A stretch of DNA of 64,000 nt from Moorena sp. SIOASIH (GCF_010671925.1 NZ_JAAHIH010000001.1:1059053-1123052), one strand, 5' to 3'; counted from the first letter of the stretch, positions 7,890-14,654 are shown. The notes: generated by a model not told the origin, from the sequence alone. Program-made: numbers and translations.

Positions 7890-9455
7890 ATGTCACAACT
7901 GCCAGTATCAATCGCTCAGCACTACCACGAGCGCACCAAATATGCTCCAGAAACCATATCAGCCAAAAATAAGGGCTTAGACTGGGAGAAACAGCCGATA
8001 CCGTTTAAAGACTACAAAGTTGGGACTAACTTTGACCTAAAACCATACTTCTCACAAGAGCGGGAGCAGTTTACCTCTGAACCGAGTAAGACTTGGTGGC
8101 GGCTGTCCCAGTTACTACTGTGTAGTTATGGTTTGACGGCTAGGCTGGAGACCATGGGACCACCACTTTATCTGAGGGCAGCTCCCTCTGCTGGTGGCTT
8201 ATACCCAGCTGAAGTTTATTTGATTTCCCGTGGTACTCCCGTATTACCATCAGGACTATACAACTATCAGTGTCTTACCCATTCTCTAGTTCATTTTTGG
8301 CAGAGTGATGTTTGGAATGCACTGCAAGAGGCTTGCTTCTGGCACCCAGTTTTGGAGAGTACAGAACTGGCTATTGTAACTACAGCGGTATTTTATCGCT
8401 CCGCCTGGCGCTATGAAGACCGGGCATACCGCAGAATTTTTCTAGACACTGGTCATCTGCTAGGTAATATTGAGTTGGCTGGGGCTTTGAGTGATTACCG
8501 ACCTCACCTAATTGGTGGGTTTGCAGATGAAAAAGTTAATGAACTGCTTTATCTAGACCTGGAACAAGAAGGAGCGATCGCAGTAATCCCCCTGGCCGAT
8601 CAGCTCAAAGTTGAACAAAACTTGCCCATCGCCCCAACTGTGTTGCCATCTCCTACTGAGGTTAATTACCCAGATATTCCAGATGGGGAATTATTAGGTT
8701 ATTTGCACCGCGCTACGGAAATTAAGGAGGGTGGTGATTGGAAAGCTAAGGATAAGACTTCAAAGAGTACAGAAATTGACCAGCAGTTAGAAGACAAGTA
8801 CAATTTTCCGTTTTGTGATAAAGTTTCAACCGCTACAAACCCCATAGATTGGGGGGAGTTAACCAGTTCAGGTAATGCTCCGAAAGCCTGTTTAGATACT
8901 ATTCTAAAACGACGCTCTACCCGAGCTTATAGTGCAGCTAATCTGACCTTGGAGGAGCTAAAAGCTCTTCTGGATTTTACATACCAACCTCAGCATTACA
9001 TTGAGCAAGGCTTAGATGGAACACCAGATTATTTTGATTTAAGTTTAATCGAAACATTTATAGCAGTATCTGGGGTAAATGACCTAGAAGAAGGCTGCTA
9101 TTATTACGCCCCTAAGGCTCAAGAATTGCGGCAAATTCGCTTTAAAAACTTCCGTAAAGAATTGCATTTCCTGTGTTTAGGGCAAGATTTGGGTCGAGAT
9201 GCCAGAGCAGTGGTGTTCCACACCGCTGACTTACAAAAAGCAGTGGCTAGATTAGGCGATCGCGCTTACCGTTACCTACACATGGATGCTGGTCATCTAG
9301 GACAGCGGCTCAATCTAGCAGCTATTTACCTGGGTTTAGGAGTAAGTGGTATTGGTGGCTTCTTTGATGACCAGGTCAATGAAGTTTTGGGTATTCCTGT
9401 TGATGAAGCGGTTGTTTATATTACGACTTTGGGGCGTCCTAGGACACGGCTTTGA
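7890..9455 (+). CDS. SagB/ThcOx-type dehydrogenase with two nitroreductase domains
   Basis: 521 residues that contain the same FMN nitroreductase-like module twice. The first lies at about residues 60-250, the second at about 330-521. The duplication shows as AYRRIFLDTGHLLGN against AYRYLHMDAGHLGQR, and as FADEKVNELL against FFDDQVNEVL. The active-site stretch RAAPSAGGLYPAEVY in the first module is typical of SagB-type oxidases. These enzymes oxidise azolines to azoles in ribosomal peptides, but stand-alone cyanobacterial members have no assigned substrate. No cyclodehydratase gene is seen nearby. The four leader-peptide genes begin 480 bp downstream on the opposite strand, so a link is possible but unproven. 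Start is the ATG at 7890, with no clear ribosome-binding site. Confidence 0.85.
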   Translation: MSQLPVSIAQHYHERTKYAPETISAKNKGLDWEKQPIPFKDYKVGTNFDLKPYFSQEREQFTSEPSKTWWRLSQLLLCSYGLTARLETMGPPLYLRAAPSAGGLYPAEVYLISRGTPVLPSGLYNYQCLTHSLVHFWQSDVWNALQEACFWHPVLESTELAIVTTAVFYRSAWRYEDRAYRRIFLDTGHLLGNIELAGALSDYRPHLIGGFADEKVNELLYLDLEQEGAIAVIPLADQLKVEQNLPIAPTVLPSPTEVNYPDIPDGELLGYLHRATEIKEGGDWKAKDKTSKSTEIDQQLEDKYNFPFCDKVSTATNPIDWGELTSSGNAPKACLDTILKRRSTRAYSAANLTLEELKALLDFTYQPQHYIEQGLDGTPDYFDLSLIETFIAVSGVNDLEEGCYYYAPKAQELRQIRFKNFRKELHFLCLGQDLGRDARAVVFHTADLQKAVARLGDRAYRYLHMDAGHLGQRLNLAAIYLGLGVSGIGGFFDDQVNEVLGIPVDEAVVYITTLGRPRTRL

Positions 9456-9463
9456 GGTTTCTT

Positions 9464-9680
9464 TCGGGAGTAGGGAGTAGGGAGTAGGGAGTAGGGAGTA
9501 GGGAGTAGGGAGGTGGGGATAATTTTATTATTCTTTATCAATTGGAATGGGCATCTTGGTGGAATGGGCATCTTGCCCGTGATCAATATTTGTGGAATGG
9601 GCATCTTGCCCGTTATCAATATTTTCCCTTCCCGATTCTATCAGTTTCCGATGACTCCGGATTCCCCACTCCCATCCCAT
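9464..9680. repeat. Heptads and GGGCATCTTGCCC hairpin repeats
   Basis: 9464-9511 holds GGGAGTA heptads directly after the SagB-like stop. 9543-9630 holds three copies of a unit with GGGCATCTTGG or GGGCATCTTGCCC, the last two also with ATCAATATT. GGGCATCTTGCCC can form a small hairpin. The unit recurs at 10627-10690 and 11488-11547, once per downstream peptide module. Confidence 0.85.
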
Positions 9681-9903
9681 CTTCAAACAGAAAACCCCAA
9701 CTAGGTGCCACGCTTTGTAGCAAGCTCCTAGCTAGGGTTTCTCTTACGGAATCAAATTTGTCAAAAAAGTCTCATAGAAAGAGGTCGGTGCCGTGGTAAC
9801 CGAGACCGGTGAATTAGCCAGGGTTTCCGGTCAATTAAGCCGTGCCAATCGACCGCCGACGCCCACGGAAAAAGACTTTTGACGCTTTGGTCGATGTTTT
9901 GCT
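9681..9903. repeat. Conserved unit U1 of the leader-peptide locus
   Basis: First of four related units of about 200-225 bp (others at 10741-10942, 11603-11821 plus 13323-13341, 13830-14047). It begins CAAACAGAAAACCCCAAC, has a hairpin arm CTAGCTAGGGTTTC, then TTTGTCAAAAAAGTCT, about 110 bp of conserved GC-richer sequence, AAAGACTTTTGAC, and ends GTCGATGTTTTGCT. GTCAAAAAAGTCT and AGACTTTTGAC are near-perfect inverted repeats. The unit lies just downstream (minus strand) of peptide gene A. It may be an RNA, a MITE, or the relic of a coding exon. Confidence 0.75.
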
Positions 9904-9934
9904 AAAACCTCTTCTCACTGCTCCTTTCCCCGCT

Positions 9935-10105
9935 TCATTCTTCATAGCAAGTGGTGCAATTATTAGATGGAAGAACCTCCGCCGCGCATTTTTTACATTT
10001 GCCGCCCCCGATAACCCGATTGAGCTCGTTATGTGACAACTGCTGTAGGTCGGTTTCTTGGCTTGGTCTGGTTTCTAGATCGTAGATCTTGATCTTTTCT
10101 TTCAT
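9935..10105 (-). CDS. Leader-peptide gene A (Gly-Gly leader, four-cysteine core)
   Basis: A 56-residue ORF found by direct reading. It starts at ATG 10105 with GGAG 7 bases upstream. The leader MKEKIKIYDLETRPSQ continues ETDLQQLSHNELNR and ends VIGG (Gly33-Gly34). The leader matches those encoded at 10976-11161, 13349-13609 and 14120-14269. The core is short and has two CxxC pairs (Cys37/Cys40 and Cys50/Cys53), separated by AAEVLPSNN. A leader ending in Gly-Gly suggests cleavage and export by a C39-peptidase ABC transporter, but no such transporter is in the window. The core could be a disulfide or modified peptide, or a tiny zinc-binding knuckle. A conserved promoter lies at 10150-10179. Confidence 0.7.
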   Translation of the reverse strand: MKEKIKIYDLETRPSQETDLQQLSHNELNRVIGGGKCKKCAAEVLPSNNCTTCYEE

Positions 10106-10149
10106 GCTATCTCTCCAAATCAGCTTAGTGTAATCTGTGCTCTTTAACG

Positions 10150-10179
10150 AGAGTAAAATATCAGAGGAAGAGAAGTCAA
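10150..10179 (-). promoter_or_regulatory. Promoter of leader-peptide gene A
   Basis: Minus strand: TTGACT, 18 bases, TACTCT, then about 45 bases to the ATG. The same -35/-10 pair at the same spacing precedes genes B and C, and a close variant precedes D. Confidence 0.6.
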
Positions 10180-10740
10180 TGGTTTTTTCACATTTTTTTT
10201 AGATTTTATAGTTTTTGAGTTTTAAGCCGGTGTAATTTTTTGAAGGTATAGTCTAAATTGGATAGGAAAAGAAGTCAATGCTTTTTTCACATTTTTTGTG
10301 AATTTCAGCAAGTTTTAATTTTTAAGCAGGTGCCACTTAATGGTACATCTTATTCAAATCAAAGCCTGATAATGTAAGGGTTACAAAGATTAAATAATCC
10401 TTCAAAATTAGCTAAATAAGGGGTACACTAGAGTCAGATTAGGTAACAATAGGGGAATCGGGAATCGGGAATCGGGAATCGGGAATCGGGAATCGGGAGA
10501 TGGGGAGATGGGGAAATGGGGAGATGGGGAGATGGGGAGATGGGGAGATGGGGAGATGGGGAGATGGGGAGATGGGGAGAATTTTTGTTTTGTATAAATG
10601 GGGGATGATTTTATTAATGCAAGTAGAATGGGCATCTTGCCCGTTATCAATATTTGTGGAATGGGCATCTTGCCCGTTATCAATATTTCCTCGCTTCCTC
10701 TACACGTCCCGATTCCCGATTCCCGATTCCCGATTCCCCT
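10180..10740. repeat. AT-rich duplicated upstream region, heptads and hairpin repeats
   Basis: 10170-10235 and 10270-10330 are two related copies of GAAGTCAATG followed by a T-rich stretch and a TTTTAAGC segment, apparently a duplicated promoter-distal region. 10453-10498 holds GGGAATC heptads and 10499-10580 GGGAGAT heptads. 10627-10690 has two GGGCATCTTGCCC units, then GATTCCC heptads up to 10738. No gene supported. Confidence 0.8.
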
Positions 10741-10942
10741 CTTCAAACAGAAAACCCCAACTCGATAGCTGGGGTTTCTTTTACGGAATCACATTTGTCA
10801 AAAAAGTCTTACAAGGGAAAGAGGTCGGTGCCGTGGTAACCGAAAACCCGGAAGTGGCCAGGGTTTCCGGTCAATTTATTGCTGCCAATCGACCGCCCAC
10901 CACTGAGGAAAATGACTTTTGACATAACGTCGATGTTTTGCT
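10741..10942. repeat. Conserved unit U2 of the leader-peptide locus
   Basis: Same layout as U1. The hairpin here is clear: AAACCCCAAC, TCGATA, GCTGGGGTTT, then CTTTT, so it could end transcription. U2 also keeps an uninterrupted plus-strand frame, FVKKVLQGKEVGAVV continuing TENPEVARVSGQF and ending EENDF-stop, which is broken by stops or frameshifts in the other copies. It ends TTGACATAACGTCGATG. Confidence 0.75.
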
Positions 10943-10975
10943 AATTTAATCAGCGAAAAGCTGATTCGCGCTCAC

Positions 10976-11161
10976 CTATATCAAACTGCCGATTTTTTTC
11001 CCTAATCCTTTTCCTATTCTTTTGAATATTCCTCCCCAACCCCCGCCGCAAACCCGATTGAGCTCGGCCTCCGACAACTGTAGGAAGTCGGTTTCTTGGC
11101 TTGGTCTTGTTTCAAGATCTAGGATCTGGATCTTTTCTTGGTTTGAAATCAAATCTTTCAT
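10976..11161 (-). CDS. Leader-peptide gene B (Gly-Gly leader, cationic amphipathic core)
   Basis: 61 residues from the ATG at 11161. GGAG lies 5 bases upstream, which makes this a better start than the in-frame GTG at 11167. The leader has EKIQILDLETRPSQETD and ends ELNRVCGG (Gly39-Gly40). The 21-residue core GWGGIFKRIGKGLGKKIGSLI has five Lys/Arg and no acidic residue, with hydrophobic residues spaced every three to four positions. A helix would be amphipathic, like linear antimicrobial peptides. The conserved leader followed by a different core, relative to A, C and D, supports a secreted-peptide family. The unit U2 lies directly downstream. No immunity or export gene is recognised next to it. 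Confidence 0.75.
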   Translation of the reverse strand: MKDLISNQEKIQILDLETRPSQETDFLQLSEAELNRVCGGGWGGIFKRIGKGLGKKIGSLI

Positions 11162-11205
11162 GTACACTCCAAATCTGCTTAAAATCGCTTTTATTATTCT
11201 CTTTA

Positions 11206-11235
11206 ATAGTAAAAAAGCAGAGGAATATCAGTCAA
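11206..11235 (-). promoter_or_regulatory. Promoter of leader-peptide gene B
   Basis: Minus strand: TTGACT, 18 bases, TACTAT, about 45 bases before the ATG. Spacing is identical to the promoters of genes A and C. Confidence 0.6.
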
Positions 11236-11602
11236 GGTTTTTTATGTATTTTTTTAGGTGTATTTTGGGTTCTTTTTAAGATTTTGTTTTTTTTAAGCCA
11301 TGTATTTTTTTAGGTGTATTTTGGGTTCTTTTTAATATATATTTTGATTTTGTTTTTTTTAAGCCGGTGTAATGTTAAGAAGGTGTAGTTGAAATGGGGA
11401 GATGGGGAGATGGGGAGATGGGGAGTGTGGGGAGATGGGGAGAATTTTTTTGTTGTATAAATTGATGATGATTTTAATAATTTTGTAGGGCATCTTGCCC
11501 GTTATCAATATTTGTAGAATGGGCATCTTGCCCATTATCAATATTTCCTCGCTTCCTCTACACGTCCCGATTCTGTCAGTTTCCGATGAATCCCGATTAC
11601 CC
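11236..11602. repeat. T-rich duplication, heptads and hairpin repeats upstream of gene B
   Basis: 11246-11290 and 11299-11365 are direct repeats (TATTTTTTTAGGTGTA with TTTTGGGTTCTTTTTA). 11395-11440 holds GGGAGAT heptads, and 11488-11547 two GGGCATCTTGCCC-type units. No gene seen. Confidence 0.8.
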
Positions 11603-11821
11603 TCTTTAAACAGAAAACCCCAACAAGCATGCCACGCTTTGTAGTAGGCTCCTAGCTAGGGTTTCTCTTACGGAATCAAATTTGTCAAAAAAGTCTCGCG
11701 CAGGGGAAGAGGTCGGTGTCGGTGGGGTGCCAGGTAACCGAAGACCCGGAATTGGCCAGGGTTTCCGGTCAATTAAGGCGTGCCAATCGACCGCCGACGC
11801 CCATGAAAAAAGACTTTTGAC
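11603..11821. repeat. Conserved unit U3, interrupted by an IS element
   Basis: Matches U1 from TTTAAACAGAAAACCCC to AAAAGACTTTTGAC. The conserved tail (ATAAGGTCGATGTTTTGCT) resumes at 13323-13341, so the 1.5-kb IS element sits inside the unit, directly 3' of a TTGAC pentanucleotide. Confidence 0.75.
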
Positions 11822-11881
11822 CGAAAAATATAAGGGCGCAAGCCCCTGGATTCTATCCATGGGGTTAGCCTTTTAAAGTTA

Positions 11882-11967
11882 CCTTAAGAATAGTGGAGCC
11901 TTAATCAATAAGTTTTTTACCCTTTTCTGCATAGCCTGCCAACCATAAAGGCTCCACTATTCTAAGG
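11882..11967. repeat. Hairpin in the left part of the TnpB element
   Basis: Arms of about 22 bases: CCTTAAGAATAGTGGAGCC and its near-complement GGCTCCACTATTCTAAGG, separated by a 42-base loop. It may be part of the element's end structure or a small nested element. Confidence 0.65.
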
Positions 11968-12111
11968 CGCGCGTCTTTTGAGGGAATTTATTCCCTGACA
12001 GCAGGGTGGACAGTTTAAAAATGTAACAAAAACCTACACAAATCAAGAAATAAATGTTATTTTATAAGTGTAGTTATTAAGGTAGCAATGAGGTGATATT
12101 GAGTGTTGGTA

Positions 12112-13326
12112 ATGGAGTTCAAAGCTATTCTGAAAGAACCCCAAAAAATAGCAATAGACGAGGCGATCAGGACAGCCCGATTTGTCCGGAACAAAGTGCT
12201 GCGTTTTTGGATGGACAATCGCGGAGTAGGAAAAAAAGAACTGTACCGTTACAACACCCAACTAAGAGATGAGTTTAAATTTGTCAAAGACCTTAATAGT
12301 CATGCCTGTCAATCCTCTGTTGAAAACGTAGAAAGGGCTGTAAAAAGGTTTTTTGATAATTGCAAGAAGAAAGTCCCTGGCAAAAAAGGATATCCCAGAT
12401 TTAAAAAGTATTCGCGGTCTGTTGAATACAAGCAATCTGGATGGAAATTATCGCCAGACAAGAAGTCTATCAAATTCACAGACAAAAAGGGTATAGGGAA
12501 AGTTAAACTCAAAGGAACCTGGGACTTGTGGCGTTTTGACCAAAAGTTAATTAAGCGGGTTCGCATTGTCCAAAAAGCTGATGGCTACTATGTTCAGTTT
12601 TGTGTAAAACTTGACAACTCAGAAAAGTTAGAGGCTACTGGTTTTACTGTTGGGTTGGATGTTGGGCTGAAGGAGTTTTACACCGACTCTGATGGGTACT
12701 CAGAGCCTAACCCTAGATTCTATCGTAAAGGCGAAAAGCGATTAAAGTTTTATCAACGTAGAGTTTCTCGAAAAAAGAAAGGCTCTGCTAACCGAAAGAA
12801 AGCCATTAATAGACTAGGCAGGACACACCTCAAAATAAGTAGGCAACGTGAAGAACATGCCAAGAGACTGGCAAGTTGCGTAATCCGGTCTAACGACCTG
12901 GTCGCCTATGAAGATCTGAGGGTTAAGAACCTGGTTAAAAACCACTGTCTTGCCAAGTCTATCAATGATGCAGGTTGGTATCAGTTCCGGGAATGGTTGG
13001 AATATTTTGGGCAAAAGTTTGGTCGGATAACTGTTGCAGTGAATCCAGCTTATACAAGTCAGAATTGTTCCAACTGTGGCGAAGTGGTCAAGAAATCGTT
13101 ATCAACTAGAACCCATGTTTGCAAGTGTGGATGTCAGTTAGATCGAGACCACAACGCCGCTCGAAATATCTTAAGTAGAGCCTTGGGTACGGTGGGGCAC
13201 ACCGGAACCTTCCAAAACGCTTGGGGAGATCTGTCCTCTACTCTTCCTGGCTCCGGCCTGGTCGAGCAAGACGGGTCTACGATCCAAGAATCCCCCGGCA
13301 TAAGCGCCGTGGGGAGTGTCAAATAA
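12112..13326 (+). CDS. tnpB: TnpB, RNA-guided nuclease of the IS200/IS605 group
   Basis: 404 residues from ATG 12112 (MEFKAILKEPQK). An in-frame GTG at 12103 is an alternative start. The RuvC-like catalytic residues are visible: Asp in GLDVGLKEF, Glu in VAYEDLRVKN and Asp in LDRDHNAARNIL. The zinc ribbon has CSNCG and CKCGC. TnpB proteins cut DNA next to a TAM, guided by an RNA transcribed from the element's right end. That RNA would overlap the 3' end of this gene and extend into flanking DNA. The last codon and the TAA stop fall across the element boundary, so the stop comes from host DNA. All key residues are present, so the protein could be active. Confidence 0.9.
   Translation: MEFKAILKEPQKIAIDEAIRTARFVRNKVLRFWMDNRGVGKKELYRYNTQLRDEFKFVKDLNSHACQSSVENVERAVKRFFDNCKKKVPGKKGYPRFKKYSRSVEYKQSGWKLSPDKKSIKFTDKKGIGKVKLKGTWDLWRFDQKLIKRVRIVQKADGYYVQFCVKLDNSEKLEATGFTVGLDVGLKEFYTDSDGYSEPNPRFYRKGEKRLKFYQRRVSRKKKGSANRKKAINRLGRTHLKISRQREEHAKRLASCVIRSNDLVAYEDLRVKNLVKNHCLAKSINDAGWYQFREWLEYFGQKFGRITVAVNPAYTSQNCSNCGEVVKKSLSTRTHVCKCGCQLDRDHNAARNILSRALGTVGHTGTFQNAWGDLSSTLPGSGLVEQDGSTIQESPGISAVGSVK
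13190..13322 (+). ncRNA. Probable omega (right-end) RNA scaffold of the TnpB element
   Basis: Placed by analogy with known TnpB systems. It is the GC-rich 3' end of tnpB and ends with the hairpin CCCCCGGC-ataag-CGCCGTGGGG and then AGTGTCAA. The guide would be read from the host sequence that follows (ATAAGGTCGATGTTTT). The 5' boundary is arbitrary. Confidence 0.45.
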
Positions 13327-13348
13327 GGTCGATGTTTTGCTATACTAT

Positions 13349-13609
13349 TCATCTGAGTTCAACCGACCCCAAGGCCAACCCACCCGACCAACCCCAACCA
13401 ACTACACGACGACGACACTCTTCACCAGACCAACCCAACAGGGCACATGCACCTGGTCCCCGCGATGCCAGCCATCGTTGGTAAGCTTCCACCGACGCGA
13501 ATCTTATTCCCCCTACTACCTTTTTTTGGTCGTCTTGTGACAACTTGAGGAGGTCTGTTTCTTGGCTTGGTCTGGTTTCTAGATCTAGGATCTTGATCTT
13601 TTCTTTCAT
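13349..13609 (-). CDS. Leader-peptide gene C (Gly-Gly leader, long Trp/Arg/Gly-rich core)
   Basis: 86 residues from ATG 13609. An in-frame GTG at 13624 is possible, and the GGAG lies 14 bases from the ATG, so the start is less certain than in A and B. The leader MKEKIKILDLETRPSQ continues ETDLLKLSQDDQKK and ends VVGG (Gly33-Gly34). The core is about 52 residues, with GPGACALLGWSGEE, two Cys (in GACAL and EECRR), an RRR triplet and a Trp/Gly-rich tail. It has no resemblance to the A, B or D cores. The gene ends just before the tail of the interrupted unit U3 and is preceded by the conserved promoter at 13658-13687. Confidence 0.65.
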   Translation of the reverse strand: MKEKIKILDLETRPSQETDLLKLSQDDQKKVVGGIRFASVEAYQRWLASRGPGACALLGWSGEECRRRVVGWGWSGGLALGSVELR

Positions 13610-13657
13610 GCTATTGCTTTTCACTCCAAATCAGCTTGTAATCTGTGCTCTGTGACA

Positions 13658-13687
13658 AGAGTAAAATCTCAGAGGAAGAGAAGTCAA
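13658..13687 (-). promoter_or_regulatory. Promoter of leader-peptide gene C
   Basis: Minus strand: TTGACT, 18 bases, TACTCT. The whole stretch TTGACTTCTCTTCCTCTG is shared with the promoter of gene A. Upstream, 13688-13829 is T-rich and repeats the segment found at 10270-10350. Confidence 0.6.
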
Positions 13688-13829
13688 TGCTTTTTTCACA
13701 TTTTTTTGCCTACTTAAGCATTTTTTAGAGTTAATAATTTTTTGAGTTTTAAGGAAGTGAAATTTATTTTTTTAGTTAAGCATGTGCCACTTAATGGCAC
13801 GTCTTATTCAACTCAAAATTTTGTCAGTA

Positions 13830-14047
13830 TTCAAACAGAAAACCCCAACTAGGTGCCACTTAGGTAGCAAGCTCCTAGCTAGGGTTTCTCTTACGGAATC
13901 AAATTTGTCAAAAAAGTTTCCCGCAGGGAAAGAGGTCGGTGCCGGGGACCGGTGAAGTAGCCAGAGTTTCCGGTCAATAAATTGGCTGCCAATCGACCGC
14001 CCACCGCCGATAAAAAAGACTTTTGACATAACTATAATGTTTTGTTA
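13830..14047. repeat. Conserved unit U4 of the leader-peptide locus
   Basis: Same organisation as U1: TCAAACAGAAAACCCCAAC, hairpin arm CTAGCTAGGGTTTC, TTTGTCAAAAAAGTTTC, conserved middle, AAAAAGACTTTTGAC, then ATAACTATAATGTTTTG. It lies directly downstream of gene D on the minus strand. The plus-strand frame conserved in U2 is frameshifted here. Confidence 0.75.
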
Positions 14048-14119
14048 GCCATCCTGATTATCATAGAAACAGAAAAGGCAACCCCAACCCCCAAAACCCA
14101 CCACGCCTCCTACTTGCCA

Positions 14120-14269
14120 CTAAACGCCTGCAATATCTTCAATCACTACAAACCCGACACCTCCACATACCCCTTTGAGGTCGTCTAGTGACAACTTACG
14201 GAGGTCGGTTTCTTTGCTTGGTCTGGTTTCTAGATCTAGGATCTTGATCTTTTCTTTATTGGTACTCAT
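14120..14269 (-). CDS. Leader-peptide gene D (Gly-Gly leader, short hydrophobic core)
   Basis: A 49-residue ORF found by direct reading, starting at ATG 14269. The leader MSTNKEKIKILDLETR continues PSKETDLRKLSLDDLKG and ends VCGG (Gly36-Gly37). The core is only 12 residues (VGFVVIEDIAGV), acidic and hydrophobic, unlike those of A, B and C. It could be a degenerate copy shortened by a stop codon, or a genuine short peptide. It is the most upstream of the four modules on the minus strand. Its promoter differs slightly (TTGACA, 17 bases, TAATCT). Confidence 0.6.
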   Translation of the reverse strand: MSTNKEKIKILDLETRPSKETDLRKLSLDDLKGVCGGVGFVVIEDIAGV

Positions 14270-14328
14270 TCTTTTATTACCCAACTTCACACTCGAAATT
14301 AGTATGGTGTAATCTCTGCTCCGTAAAA

Positions 14329-14357
14329 AGATTAATGGGAAAAGGGTGGGGTGTCAA
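14329..14357 (-). promoter_or_regulatory. Promoter of leader-peptide gene D
   Basis: Minus strand: TTGACA, 17 bases, TAATCT. This is close to the bacterial sigma-70 consensus and lies about 60 bases before the ATG. Confidence 0.55.
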
Positions 14358-14536
14358 ATGAGTTAATTTTTTTTATACGGGAGTCGGTAGTCGGTAGTCG
14401 GGATGCGATCGCGTTCGCGAAGCGTGACCAAAGGTCAAGCGTGACCAAAGGTCAATCGCATAGAGTCGGGAGTGGGGAATCGGGAATCGGGAGTCGGGAA
14501 TCGGGAAATCTTGATCATGTCTGGTCTTGAAACAAT
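14358..14536. repeat. Pentad/heptad repeats and HIP1-containing hairpin
   Basis: GGTAGTC and GGGAATC repeats flank 14402-14463. That stretch contains GCGATCGC, TTCGCGAA and two copies of GCGTGACCAAAGGTCAA. No gene seen. Confidence 0.75.
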
Positions 14537-14576
14537 AGCGACACCCAAGCCGTAATAGCTTGGGTGTCGCTTTTTA
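14537..14576 (+). terminator. Rho-independent terminator
   Basis: Perfect 14-bp stem AGCGACACCCAAGC, a 7-base loop, the complementary arm, then TTTTT on the plus strand. No plus-strand gene ends just upstream, so the transcript it ends is unidentified. Confidence 0.75.
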
Positions 14577-14654
14577 TATGCCTGCCAGGCATTTTATATA
14601 GCGCTATATATAAAAGTTTTGACATTGATACAAGCAGCACAAGCTTTTCTAGTC

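Larger units (their letters stand above)
11822..13322 (+). mobile_element. IS200/IS605-group element carrying only tnpB
   Basis: Both ends are set by comparison with the uninterrupted units. The left end follows TTTTGAC and starts CGAAAAATATAAGGG. The right end is GGGGAGTGTCAA, followed by the host ATAAGGTCGATG. Insertion 3' of TTGAC, absence of target duplication and absence of terminal inverted repeats fit the HUH-type IS200/IS605 group. Subterminal hairpins are visible at both ends (GGGCGCAAGCCC on the left, GGCATAAGCGCC on the right). There is no tnpA transposase, so it would depend on a TnpA supplied in trans. Length 1501 bp. Confidence 0.75.

Noticed and set aside
10408..10746. ORFs made of heptads (for example 5387-5659, 10408-10746, 20053-20319)
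   Set aside because: They translate tandem 7-mers in several frames and strands with no other sequence content.
11606..11860. Minus-strand ORF in unit U3 (ends near FDKFDSVRETLARSLL)
   Set aside because: The segment is conserved between units, but the N-terminal parts differ and the frame runs into IS sequence, so I treat it as part of the conserved unit, not a gene.
12043..12261. TnpA gene in the TnpB element
   Set aside because: No HUH or Y1 motif in any frame of 11822-12111, and the space is too short.
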